Made by a program: the position numbers and the translations under genes
Source of the DNA: Heterobasidion occidentale
Taxonomy: Eukaryota > Basidiomycota > Agaricomycetes > Russulales > Bondarzewiaceae
Direction: 5' to 3'
NCBI GenBank assembly: GCA_039111635.1
Contig: JBCAQO010000007.1
Location: forward strand, 2,914,001 to 2,978,000
DNA: 64,000 nt
Notes under the pieces: model-generated
Told to the model about the DNA's origin: nothing
Seen by the model: the letters and a program-made list of their open reading frames with translations, nothing else
Databases searched by the model: none
Shown: positions 42,391 to 52,882 of the stretch, piece after piece
Layout of the letters: each line of letters opens with the position of its first letter
How positions within the stretch are numbered: the first letter of the stretch is position 1

Positions 42391-44099
42391 TGGGAGGGGG
42401 TAAGGAATCTGTTACCGTCGTTGGGCTCTGTGCTCGCACCCCTTCTAGTCTCTATCTCTTGCGTGTGTGGCATTGGTGTATTCTGTCTGGACGGTGCTGT
42501 GGACCATCCTCTGCCTTGCGATCCTATGGGCGGGTTCGGATCCTGTGTCGTGGTTCCGTATCGGCGTCTTGGTACTGTCGTCCATTCTCCCGCGTTATGT
42601 TGCTGGGGTGGTTTCCTCGGCATCGTGGGATTCTGTTCCCATGTCCATTGTGCGGTATCTATTGGGAAGAAGCGGTAAGTGGATTCTGGGTCGCGTCGCT
42701 TTAAGTGTTCTGCCTCTTCACGGAAACGTGGGCACATTCTGTCCCAGGAGGCATGGCCTCCAACTTTGCAATTTACGCACCAAAAGTGATCGGGATTCTG
42801 CTCTCGACAGTCCTTCGTTGCGTGATTCTTCCCGCATGTCCCGCATGATTCTCCCTCTTGGTGGCACTGCGCCGCGAAATGCTGCCCTATCTGCTGGCAC
42901 TTCAGACATCTCCTCGGTTCTTGCTGTGATTTCCTTCCATACACCAGCTTCCCGGCTATCGTGAGTCCTTCGCGTATTGCCTTGTTGGCTGCGTTTGCAG
43001 ATTTGAATTTCGCGAGGAGGTGTGCCGTTCTTTGACCTTCCATCCTTCTTTCTACCGGTTTCATCCACTTCGTGCTAACCAGATGTCCCGGGTCGATGTG
43101 GGATATGCCCTCGATGTGTCTGTACTCGGTGTGGTTGCCAGTCTTGTGGGCGATGGGGACGAATTCTATTATGACGCTGTAAGTCTTGTCTTTGATTTGT
43201 GCTTGGCCACCGTCGAACGCGTTTTGAAACTCTTCCCGTCTCAGGTCGTCTTGGATCCAAGCTATGAGAGCCTCTTCGTTTGCTTCAATGAGTACTCCTC
43301 CGTTGTGTAAGATCCTGGCGCCCGTGAATTGACCAGCCGGCGTAGTTTCATCTCCCATCTGCTCGAGTGCAATGTTTGCCTTAGCGACAATCTGTGCCTC
43401 TGAGAGGTCGCTGATGCTGCGTGTCGAATCGGCGGTGCTGTCCATCAAGATGCGCTTGCGCTGAGTTTTCTGCCTGGCGAGGTTCAATAGGTGAGATGTG
43501 GGTAGGTGGATATGTACTACTGAGGCGTATGACGGATTGCTGAGTGGTATGTCAGGCGTATGGAAGGGCGGCGACATGGGAGATGTGTGGGATGCGTGGG
43601 CAGTGACGTTCTTGATCGAACTCTCTAGGGTAGCTGTAGCCTGCTGTATCTTGCTGTAGGCCTGGTCGACCATGCTGAGGATTACTGAGGTCTTCTCGTC
43701 GAGTTGTTTCTCTAAGTTGATCATCTGGGACTCTATCTCCTCGTTGAGTTTCTCTTCTGCTGTCTCAGCTAAGCGTGTAGCTAGCGCCCGTGTCGTCTGT
43801 TCCAAGTGTATTGCTGCCAAGACCATAGCCAGCGCGTTTATTCCCTCTAACAGCTCCTTGCCCTGCGCGTACGCCGCTATACCGAAGAGAGCGTTGCTCA
43901 CCGCTATCCCGTCCAATTCTTTCGGATCTCTGCTCGGAATATAGCCCCTCTTATGTAGAAAATCTCCTGCCGCTGTTGCGTTCGCAAATCCTGACTGTCG
44001 TCTGAGCTCGTCTATGTCATCTAACGGCGACACGTCGGATCTCCTTAGGGAGCTTCTCGTCCTCCCGGCCTTGGAAGGCAGGGCAGACTGTTTAGACAT
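42387..44099 (-). CDS. LINE ORF1: nucleic-acid-binding protein
   Basis: An intact 570-aa frame. The N-terminal part is basic, then a helical, coiled-coil-like region (EEKLNEEIESQMINLEKQLD), then three zinc knuckles: CLKCQQIGQHFAAQC, CGTCGKNHATKDC and CVNCKVGGHASWDRMC. ORF1 proteins of fungal Tad1-like LINEs have this layout and bind element RNA. It overlaps ORF2 by 4 nt (42387-42390), a typical stop/restart arrangement. Being open while ORF2 is broken suggests the insertion is fairly recent. Confidence 0.88.
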   Translation of the reverse strand: MSKQSALPSKAGRTRSSLRRSDVSPLDDIDELRRQSGFANATAAGDFLHKRGYIPSRDPKELDGIAVSNALFGIAAYAQGKELLEGINALAMVLAAIHLEQTTRALATRLAETAEEKLNEEIESQMINLEKQLDEKTSVILSMVDQAYSKIQQATATLESSIKNVTAHASHTSPMSPPFHTPDIPLSNPSYASVVHIHLPTSHLLNLARQKTQRKRILMDSTADSTRSISDLSEAQIVAKANIALEQMGDETTPAGQFTGARILHNGGVLIEANEEALIAWIQDDLRREEFQNAFDGGQAQIKDKTYSVIIEFVPIAHKTGNHTEYRHIEGISHIDPGHLVSTKWMKPVERRMEGQRTAHLLAKFKSANAANKAIREGLTIAGKLVYGRKSQQEPRRCLKCQQIGQHFAAQCHQEGESCGTCGKNHATKDCREQNPDHFWCVNCKVGGHASWDRMCPRFREEAEHLKRRDPESTYRFFPIDTAQWTWEQNPTMPRKPPQQHNAGEWTTVPRRRYGTTTQDPNPPIGSQGRGWSTAPSRQNTPMPHTQEIETRRGASTEPNDGNRFLTPSQ

Positions 44100-44248
44100 A
44101 GTCGGGTCGTGCTCTTAATGACCTTAAGTGTAATTAAGTGAAGCTCAGAGTAGTATTTTGTGAGTAAGGAAGCAAAGAGGTCGCCACGTCCAGTTGTCGC
44201 TTAGGGTGCTGGTGGTGGTTGCCTAGAAAGGAAGTCCAAAGGGGGTAA

Positions 44249-44827
44249 TGTTATGACTTGACCGATCGGGGCCCTTCGGGGCCGGTCTATCCGATGGTTC
44301 AAGCATCACATGCTAGGTGGCTCCATTACGAAGCATACATCAAGGTATTCGGCATGTCCTTAGGAGCCGACTGGACCGATGGTTCTTCAAGACATCGGTA
44401 GAGGCTATATTGGAGGGACACGAGGTTCGCACAGAGATAAGGGAGGCATTCACATGCCATGGGCTTAGGGCTTACGGGTAAGCACCTCGTCGCACTAGGA
44501 TGGATTGGTGCGACTGGAGAAGTACAAGAGTAGGCACCGGCTGAGAGAGACAGTGACCACAACTCTCCTAGGATGGAAACCTGGAGAAGCATACGGACTC
44601 TTACCCTATACCCTATACAGTATATAAGGCCCATAGAATAGGCTAAGGATCTTCAGTCTATTCTCTTCGTTCCTACGCAGTCACCACACTGTGTAACTTA
44701 GAGCCAATCATTATTCCCTCCTGTATCGTTACCCGATATGGTCGAGACTTCGTCCATCACTCAGTCTATTGTGCGACCTAGGGAAGAACCTGTTACTCTT
44801 GGGTTACCGAATGAGCAGTTCATAACA
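44249..44827 (+). repeat. 3' LTR of E2
   Basis: 579 bp, shares the TACGCAGTCACCACACTGTG block with the 17188 LTR. About 14 differences, all transitions. Followed by the TSD GCCAG. Confidence 0.92.
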
Positions 44828-44832
44828 GCCAG

Positions 44833-45271
44833 TCTATTCCGATAGTCGGCACAACAGATACTAGGCGGCTCCACTCTGGAGCATACATCAAGGTATTTGG
44901 CATGTCCTTGGAAGCCGACTCTCCAATGGATCACTCAGCATTGGAGGAGGATATACAAATAGGTAAAGGGCACAAGGACAACGTAGCCAATGGGCTCAGG
45001 CATACAGGGATTCACATGCCATCTGATGAGCACAAGAGTAGGCACTGACAGAGAGCAGTGGCCGATGGACGACTGAGAGTGGATACTTGGGAAATCCCAG
45101 ACTTACCCACACATAGTATATAAGGCCCATAGAATAGGCTAAGGGTCTTTAGTCTATTCTCTTTGTTTTTAGGTAGTCTTCACACTGCCTACTTTGTTCT
45201 TTCTGTATCTTCACATACAGAACTCTACATGCTACCCTCCTGTATTATTCCCCTTAATACAGTCGAGATAC
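44833..45271 (+). repeat. right piece of old LTR-C
   Basis: Diverged LTR sequence (ACTAGGCGGCTCCACTCTGG, CATCAAGGTATTTGGCATGT, TATATAAGGCCC near 45117) that continues the fragment at 17156-17187. It breaks off at GTCGAGATAC, the entry point of LTR-D, and no LTR end follows on the far side, so LTR-C is truncated. Confidence 0.75.
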
Positions 45272-45862
45272 TGTTATGACTTGGCCTATCAGGGCCCTCA
45301 GCCACGTCTAACCAATATTCAAGCATTACATCTACTAGGCAGCTCTACTATAGAGCGTACATTAAGGTATTTGGCATGTCCTTAAAGGCTGACCCTCCGA
45401 TGGGTCACTTAGCATTGTAAGAGGAATTACAAAGGGGTCAAGGGTATAGGGGCATTAGGCATTCACATGCCATGGGCTTAGGGTACATGAGTAAGCAGCT
45501 CTTTGCAATCTGGTTGGAAAGGTGCAAATGGAGAAGTACAAGAGTAGGCACCAACTAAGAGAGACAGTGGCCACAGCTATCCTGATTGGATATATCAGAG
45601 AAGCACGGACACTTACCCTAGATCCTATACGGTATATAAGGCCCATAGGATAGGCTAAGGATCTTCAGTCTATTCTCTTTGTTTCCCACTGTCTTTCTAC
45701 AGTGGGACCTTTGTTCGCTGGTATCATCCTATACCAGACACCTTGCTACATCCTCCTGTATTGTTCCTTAATACAGTTGAGGCCTTCCTCACCACTCTGT
45801 CCAGTGTGTGACCTAGGGAAGAACCTGAAACTCTTAGGTTATCGAATAAGCAGTTCATAACA
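45272..45862 (+). mobile_element. diverged solo LTR (LTR-D)
   Basis: 591 bp, TGTTATGACTTGGCC ... GTTCATAACA, flanked by the perfect TSD GATAC (45267-45271 and 45863-45867). A solo LTR formed by LTR-LTR recombination. It is diverged from the other LTRs but keeps the TATA box, AGTCTATTCT (near 45667) and the GGACC...GGTCC-like repeats. Confidence 0.85.
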
Positions 45863-45867
45863 GATAC

Positions 45868-46399
45868 ATTAGGAAAACTCAAAATTTACTTGATACAAAT
45901 TAACACAACTTAAGTGCCTATAAAATATAATCAAGGTGGCTAAGAAGACAAATTCTCCTTATTTGGTCTTATTATTACTTAATTTGCACTTGACGTTTCT
46001 GGACCGACATGTAGCCTAAGACAAATAAGGCTGATAAGTACATCACTTGTCTCCACCCCTTCTCAAATGATCTGTGTTCAGCTCGCTCATCAGAGTAGAC
46101 ATTGGTTGGTAGAGATTGTTAGGGCCCAAGCATGCAGGGTCATCCGGTCTAGTATTGTTAAGGTGTGTGGCCTATTCTAACTTTTGGACCACACATGCTT
46201 ACTCACAGTCGCTGCCACACCCCTCCCGCTACCCGTAAGCACAAGCACCATCTTGCGATTTCTTGTTGTGCTCGTCAACTGCATCATCCTTGCCATCAAT
46301 ATCAAGCGTGGCTACCCCAGCGCTCACGCTCATGCCCACCCTCCATATCTCTGCCCCTGCCTTGATGACACCATCCACCTCCACATTTGCGTCCACCTT
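45868..46399. other. AT-rich unassigned sequence
   Basis: No gene or clear repeat. It becomes CAC/ACC-rich toward the simple-repeat block that follows. Confidence 0.4.
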
Positions 46400-47320
46400 G
46401 TTGGCGCACCCTCCTCTGCGTCCATTTTGATGACACCTCCACATCTGGCCCAGCCTCAACGACATCATCCGTGTTAGCCCACAGATGTAGATGCAGATGC
46501 AGATGCAGATGCAGACAGATGTGTCTGCTTGTGCATCTATATCTGCCTCAATGACACTTCTGCATCTGGCTGGCCTAGATGACACCTCCGCATCTGCGTC
46601 CTTCTTTCCGACACATCCTCCACATCCACGGTAGCATCCCATGTGTCTGCATCTGCCCCAGCTTCGACACCAGCCTCCCTGTCCGTGTTGTAGACGCAGA
46701 CACAGACACAGACACACTCTCCATGTCTGCATCTGCCCCGGCTTCAACAACAGCTTCCCTGTCCATGTCATAGATGCAGATGCAGATGCAGATGCACTCT
46801 CTACATCTACATCTGCGTTTGTGTCTTCTCTTGCTTCAACGACACCTCTGCATCCACCTCAGCCTCTGCATCCATCTCAGCCTCTCGCTGACACAATTTG
46901 TGTCTGCCCACGGATGCAGATGCAGATGCAGACACATACGGTTGCCTCTGGCCCGGCCTGGCTGACACCCTTTGTGTCTGCATCCTCCTCTCCGACACAT
47001 CCTTTGTGTCCACAGCAGCATCCCACACATCTGCATTTGCCCCGGCTTCTACAACAGCCTCCCCATCCGTGTCGTAGACGCAGACACAGATGCAGATGCA
47101 GATGCAGATGCAAACATAGACACAGATGCAGACACAGACACACTCTCCACATCTATGTCTACATCTGCATCTGCATCTGTGTCTGCATCTTCTCTCGCTT
47201 CAATGACACCTCTGCATCCACCTTAGCCTCTCGCCGACACAATCCATGTCCGCCCACGGATGCAGATGCAGATGCAGACACATACGGTTGCGTCTACATC
47301 CGCCTTGACAACACCTCCGC
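46400..47320. repeat. degenerate TGCATC/GATGCA array with a longer internal duplication
   Basis: Runs of GATGCA and CAGACA, and their reverse complement CATCTGC and TGTCTG, are interspersed for about 0.9 kb. A higher-order unit of about 350-385 bp is present twice: TCCGACACATCC at 46608 and 46990, and GGATGCAGATGCAGATGCAG at about 46911 and 47257. Long open frames on both strands result from the low-complexity repeat and I do not treat them as genes. Confidence 0.8.
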
Positions 47321-47625
47321 AACTGGCCCAGCCTCAACAATACCATTCACACCTGCGTCTGCTATGGGTCATGCAAGTTTGGGATGTGGCTAGGGCTGCG
47401 CTATGTGGCAACACCAAGGGGAGGGGGGGAGGCACTCAGGGATGGGTGCGAGATGGTTGCAGCTACACGAGGTGGGATTGGTGGATGAGCGGGCTCGGTG
47501 GCTGACATGTATTCTACATACTTTTACATACTTTCCAATAAATGTTTTTCCTGGTTTCTAAGCATGCAAAAATCTGAGAAGTGTGAGAGACAATGATCGC
47601 CATATTGCATCATGCATGAGGGATT

Positions 47626-48026
47626 TCATGCATTCTTTTCAACAAACTGCACTGGCTTCCATATATGGCGGTCCTTGTAGATGTGCAAGGCAGACCAGGT
47701 GATCCCCACCTCCATTTGAATATGGAGCTGTTGTCCGTCTTTTGCATAAATTCGAACTTGAATGTGATTGATATGATCCCATGATTTGTGTAACGTCGTA
47801 CTAGTAAAAGGGTCAAACAGCGTAAAATGCTTGACAAACTGAACAAACTCACCGAATAGATGCTTCACCAACATCTTGGATGGCCTCCCTCCCTAAGTAA
47901 CGGAGGTACTCAAGCACCATCATCTCCACCTTTTTCTTCTTCTGTGGGCTTGTGCTGTACTGCGATTCGTGTGCCCACAAAATGTGAGGTACGTCAATAT
48001 CTCTCAGTCTCAGCTTGCGACTGTGG
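47626..48026 (-). CDS. unrecognised gene fragment with one intron
   Basis: Two exons (47853-48026 and 47626-47800) join across a GTGAGT...CTAG intron (52 bp) in phase. They read LRLRDIDVPHILWAHESQYS, VEMMVLEYLRYLGREAIQDV, HINHIQVRIYAKDGQQLHIQ and a C-terminus RHIWKPVQFVEKNA. The composition is that of a real protein, but I do not recognise it, and the 5' end is missing or lies in the tandem-repeat stretch upstream. It may be a remnant carried by a transposon. Confidence 0.4.
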
Positions 48027-48103
48027 CTGCAAAGAAGTTGTATTCACATTAGTACCTTACCAATGACTGAAATACTCACTGTCTGAACGTTGGGTGATAA
48101 AAG

Positions 48104-48211
48104 TAGGGCATGCTTTGGAGGGAAAGAGATAATGATGGGGTTGCTGGTGGTTGAAAGTAGGACATGATTTGGAGGAAAAGAGATGATGATGGGGTTGCTG
48201 GTGGTTGAAAG
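48104..48211. repeat. two tandem copies of a 54-bp unit
   Basis: TAGGGCATGCTTTGGAGGGA... (48104-48157) and TAGGACATGATTTGGAGGAA... (48158-48211), both ending GGTTGCTGGTGGTTGAAAG. A simple tandem duplication with a few base changes. Confidence 0.85.
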
Positions 48212-48343
48212 GGTTGAGAGAGACGAGGGGTAATGTTTGAGTATGCAACACAGACCTGAACTATGCACAAACAAGGCCAATCTTCAGGGTTGGGGTTTGT
48301 CTCTGCTGTACGTTGATATGCTAGAGGCGTCTCTAAGTGCCAA

Positions 48344-50275
48344 TGTTAGGTTGGAGACCTATCACGTGCACCGATGCACGAAGGGGGTCCCTAGGCTAAA
48401 CTTCCACAGTGTTGTAGAGCTGTAAGCTCCAATGAATGAAGACGATTGATTGTCTCTGTGCTCTTTGAAGGAATTTGGGGTTGCTGTCTGCTTTGTCCTC
48501 GAAGAGGTTGAGAAGATGATCTTCAAGGTCCTCTTGATGATGAAGCGGAACTAGATGATCTTCTCCTGTCCAATAGATGACACTGGGAGGTGTCCAACTG
48601 AGAACACAGAAAGCAGCGAGGCCGGTAAAGGTTCGGGTGAATAGAGAGAGAGAAGAGAAGGGAGACAAAGCCAGTGCGTCGTCAGACCATGTAAAGAGTT
48701 TCTCAGATCTGACAGAGATCACAAAGTGTGGGCTAGGAAGGTAGCCAGACACTGGGCGCAGTGCAGAGATTGAGTGTATTACAGGTGAACGAGCTGAGCT
48801 TCTTAGAAGCTCATCTCGCCTATTTATACAAAGAAGTATTTAGGGCTGGATCAGGATCTGGTCTGTGCACTTCTCAGGTACCAAAGTAAACGATCGAGAT
48901 CCATAAGCAAAGATGCATCATTGATCTAAGTATAGTACTGGATCGCTAATGTCTGTCCACATCCATATCAAATGTCTAGCCACATCATGATTGATCAGGA
49001 ACCAGGGTCAGGGTCAGGAACCAATGTCTATCCACATCAAGAATCAGGAACAGTGAGTAAGCGTTCATGCAGTTAGCATGTAAATGGTAATGAGTCATTG
49101 AGAAACATCCGAGTCTGAATCACGTTGATACGCTGGAGGTGGCTCTAAGTGCTGAGCACAACACCAAAACAACCTCTAATGCTGGGGGTGCTGGAGCTAG
49201 TATCTGATACACAAGGAATCATTAGTTAGGACTTGAGAAAGCGAGGGTGCACTGAAGAGTAATGAGGAGGGTAAGATTAAAGCACTTGAACGGTTTTGGG
49301 ACTGCACTGAACAGTGACCGAACATTTGGTTAGTCGAGTTGGGTTGGGGAGTCGATCGGTAACAAGAGGGTAGTGTCACAATCGACAACTACATGCTTCA
49401 AGAGTCACATGGGACTCTGACAATATACGAAGACGGATGAGGGGTACGAGCGAGGAGACGAGTACGAACACGAACGAGGCCGAACGACAAGTAGGACAAG
49501 TTTGCTAAAGTCGGTGAAGGCAATTTCAATGTTTGAGATGAGTGCAAATGAGCTCTGAACTATGGGGTGCGAAAGCTGGTTTATTCCAGAGTTGTATGTA
49601 GGTTTTTATAGTAAACAGAGCCCCTAAGTAAAATATTGAATGTGAAATGAGAGTAAATGCTGAACAGGTGCCAAGACCTAGCAAACAGGGAAGATAAGAA
49701 GGTAGGTGAGATGTCCATATGGGTTCCGAAGGTGATAAGGTAAAAGTCTATCAGTGATGGAGAAATCCCGACTGTTTGGTATCCGTCATCCGAGTGTAGG
49801 TAGCAGGAACAGGCATTGGAGAACTAATAAAATAAAGAAGAAGTAAACATATGGCCCGGGTGGCCAAGCAATGGTGCAAGATTGTGTTCAACCGACCATG
49901 CAGAAGTCGGGAAGATAAGTGATAAGGACCGACCAACTTACAGAGCACATCGGTCGAAACGGACTACTGGCTCCAATCTTGTAAACCCCTATCGTCACAC
50001 TCCTGTGCGGTCATGGTAAGTACGTGAAGTATGTGCAAACTGACCTAAGTACTGCCGAACATCCTTTGGTGGCTTGCCATTGTTCGGGTAGGGACCGACC
50101 ATGTTCGGTGTGAGTCAGTGTCTTCGGTACTTGTCTAGCACTGTTTGGTGTCTCCCCAAAGCTTTCCTAATACCTCCCTTGGACCCTAGCCCGGGTGCAT
50201 GCTCATCAACATCCAAAGCACTTGACCAACCCATCAGCTCACATGTGAAGCATGTGTTAGGATGCGGTCCTGACA
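48344..50275. mobile_element. second LTR-X copy, split by an unidentified insert
   Basis: Similar to 30739-31581 from TGTTAGGT to GAGTCTG (48344-49118), then about 1.09 kb of other sequence, then the LTR end from about 50206 (CAAAGCACTTGACC ... GGTCCTGACA) to 50275. The flanks GCCAA and ATTTT do not match, so the TSD is lost. The insert starts with a block similar to the left flank of the LTR (see findings) and has no recognised coding content. Confidence 0.7.
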
Positions 50276-51250
50276 ATTTTAGAGAGCGTGGACTCAGCAG
50301 TGAAAGGGCCACTGTTGCAAGCATCTATAATAAAATTTTCAGGGATACAATGGCAGAATTTGGTCATACCTATAACCTACAGTAGGTTGCAGAAGCAAGT
50401 TGAAAAGCTTGCAAGAAGAGGCTAATGGTGATCATGTGGCCTTTCCCATGGCATGGGGCCATGAGTGCAGCTGTATACTACGTTACAACATGGTGACTAC
50501 ACACATACTAACCCGCTTGTTAAATTCAGGGCCTCAGTGCCCTTGTTGTCTCTTGGAAACTGCTCTCTGATTGTATGTCATCACCTAGCAAAGAAACCTT
50601 TGCAAGACTTGTGCATTCAACTCTTCCATCTACAGCACAACCACAGCGCTCCTTGAACCTGTCTGCCAACAAAGGTGGGCATGCCGGTGAGTGGTGGTTT
50701 AGGGTATACAACTATACTACCAATAGCACTAGCTGCATACAGCGGGTGCAAACTGTGTGCTTTGCAGAGGCGTGACATCTTGCCGCAAGTCACAACTGGC
50801 GCTGATCGGCTGGTCCTCATTCGCAGATGGCAGGAGCCTCTTGTGCACAGGGAGGCAGGGTGGGGGCACAGATGGCCTTAGTGGCACATGCATACGCACC
50901 AGAGGTTGGAATGATTGGATAAAGAGGTGAAGGAGGATGGAGGGTGAGGGTGACATGGCAGACATGCTGCAAACATAGGCAGGCCACTGGACAAGAAGTG
51001 TGGGCAAGGTACGTTGTTCATAATGATCTTACAAAGATGTTCAAACCAAGTGTTATTCCGTAAAGTGGTTGAGATGTAGAGGTGCACAAAATGTACCAGA
51101 GAAAAATTAAATCAATCAAGTATCTGTATTACCTTTTCTGAACTATGAGTCCAACTATATGAGAACTTCAGAGAGGTTTTGAAAACCTGTCTTCTCTGTC
51201 TTCTTCCTCCCAATGCACTCCTCCACTACTCCTCGGTCTCAGCAGTCACA
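50276..51250. other. unassigned sequence
   Basis: Short open frames on both strands, no domain recognised. Probably old transposon debris, since both sides are mobile elements. Confidence 0.35.
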
Positions 51251-51254
51251 CTAA

Positions 51255-51801
51255 CCACACAGGTTGCCTTGTCTCAATCCAGCATGTTGGTGCCAGTTCA
51301 AGAATCAATCGGGCTTTAACACATGAATGTAGCGCTACATTCACAGCCTCACATCCCTGACCATTGATCACCTTGTAGCCCCCAGGCTTCACAAGAAGGG
51401 GCACCAAGCCTTGCTAACCAAGATCAGTTCAATGAAGCCATGGATCTGGAAGCCGACAAACCTGGAGGTCTTGATTCCGATACTTCAGATTCTGTGGATG
51501 AACAAGAACCGCTATTTAGAAGAGTATATCACTCATTCGTCAATGGTATGTGCTTTTGGTATCGTATAGATCACTTCGCTGATTCACAAGTTAGGGTGAC
51601 AGGATGCCGTGTGATGAAACTAGTCATTATCTCCCAAAGTCTACTGGTTGCCCTCCACCTGAGTGGGCGACACTCTCTCTGACAGATTGGACACCCTACC
51701 ATAACCGGGTTGAGTTCAAGACTGCTGAATTTCTTTTTCAGAAAGAGCAAATGTCTGGTCCCAACATGAATCATCTTTTCAATATATGGGCCACACAATG
51801 A
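51255..51801 (+). pseudogene. Plavaka-like transposase N-terminal fragment
   Basis: An N-terminal cysteine segment (CWCQFKNQSGF, frame-broken) resembles the zinc finger of Plavaka elements. It is followed by an acidic stretch (DTSDSVDEQEPLF) and by GMPCDETSHYLP, then TDWTPYHNRVEFKTAEFLFQ with KEQMSGPNMNHLFNIWA. The W-P-NRVEF-A-FL...QMS...I/L-W pattern is one I associate with the pre-catalytic part of basidiomycete Plavaka (CMC superfamily) transposases. A GT-AG intron may lie near 51545-51600. No DDE domain follows: the fragment stops 25 bp before the E3 LTR. Confidence 0.5.
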
Positions 51802-51826
51802 CATACCTCCGTTTGCATCTCAAAAT

Positions 51827-52393
51827 TGTTATGACTTGACCAATCGGGGCCGGTCTATCCGATGGTTCAAGCATCACATGCTAGGCGGCTCCACTACGGA
51901 GCGTACATCAAGGTATTTGGCATGTCCTCAGGAGCCGACTGGACCAATGGTTCTTCAAGACATCGGTAGAGGCTATATTGGAGGGACACAAGGTTCACAC
52001 AGTAATAAAAGAGGCATTCATATGCCATGGGCTTAGGGCTTATGGGTAAGCACCTCGTTGCACCCGGATGGATTGGTGCGACTGGAGAAGTACAAGAGTA
52101 GGCACCAGCTGAGAGAGACGGCGACCACAGCTCTCCTGGGATGGAAACCTGGAGAAGCATACAGACTCTTACCCTATACCCTATACAGTATATAAGGCCC
52201 ATAGAATAGGCTAAGGATCTTCAGTCTATTCTCTTCGTTCTTAGGTATCTCCATATACCTACCTTCAAACCAATCATTATTCCCTCCTGTATTGTTGCCT
52301 GATACAGTCGAGACTTTGTCCACCACTCAGTCTACAGTGCGACCTAGGGAAGAACCTGTTACTCTTGGGTTACCGAACGAGCAGTTTGTAACA
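51827..52393 (+). repeat. 5' LTR of E3
   Basis: 567 bp, TGTTATGACTTGACCAATCG ... TTTGTAACA. It lacks about 10 bp (CCCTTCGGGG) near its start. TATATAAG at 52189, inferred RNA start AGTCTATTCT at 52223-52232, self-priming site AGAATAGACT at 52396-52405. Confidence 0.92.
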
Positions 52394-52882
52394 CTAGAAT
52401 AGACTTGCTTTTACCCCTACCTTGCACCACACTCTGCTTGCTGCCACACTCTCTCTCACAACCCTCGTTGGCGGAGCCATAGACCTCCACCAAAGAGTGT
52501 TACTTCACACACCCTGGAGCAAGACCTAGGCCTAGGATTTCCACCAGGCACTAGACAAATCCACAACCAACTTTGACAGAACAATCGTCCTATCCATCAA
52601 AGGGGAAACCGCTGGTATTACTCCGACACCAATTGGCCAGCTCCCCCAAACTTTGATAATTGCTCATACCGAGAAGGACAATATTACTTCACAAGAGAAG
52701 ACAAGACAGAAGCTGAGTGGGCTTGGGACGAAATAGCAGAAGACTGGGTAGAGCCACCCCAGTACAGAAACCCCGAACTAGAAATCCTGGATACATCGGA
52801 AGAAGAAGAAGGAACATCCAAGTCCGAATCCTCGGACATTCAAACACCGATCAACACCCGAAATATTGAAGATAACACCATT

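Larger units (their letters stand above)
38001..44237 (-). mobile_element. Tad1-type LINE (non-LTR retrotransposon) inserted in the E2 polypurine tract
   Basis: About 6.2 kb, antisense to E2, with ORF1 (CCHC knuckles) and ORF2 (APE endonuclease, RT, RNase H, terminal CCHC). The 3' end is a short (CA)n tail, seen as TGTGTGTGTGTG at 38001. Left flank AAAGGGGG and right flank AAAGGGGG (44238-44245) are a likely 8-bp target duplication. The right side also has CCTAGAAAGG (44222-44231), matching the E2 sequence before the insertion, so the junction is slightly rearranged. ORF2 is broken in three places, so this copy is dead. Confidence 0.88.
17188..44827 (+). mobile_element. Ty3/gypsy chromovirus E2 (outer element, split by three insertions)
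   Basis: LTR to LTR, flanked by the perfect TSD GCCAG (17183-17187 and 44828-44832). The two 579-bp LTRs differ at about 14 positions, all transitions. E2 carries E1 in its leader (17819-28546), a foreign solo LTR in pol (30739-31581) and a LINE in its polypurine tract. Its own sequence is 17188-17818, 28547-30738, 31582-38000 and about 44238-44827. Gag and pol have many stops, the 3' end of integrase is deleted, and no protein product is expected. Confidence 0.9.

Noticed and set aside
46641..47393. 250-aa open frame rich in Cys, His and Arg
   Set aside because: It is the translation of the GATGCA-type array; other frames and the opposite strand are equally open, with no domain or codon signal.
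48104..48211. CRISPR-like or regulatory repeat
   Set aside because: Only two directly adjacent copies without spacers, in a eukaryotic genome; an ordinary tandem duplication.
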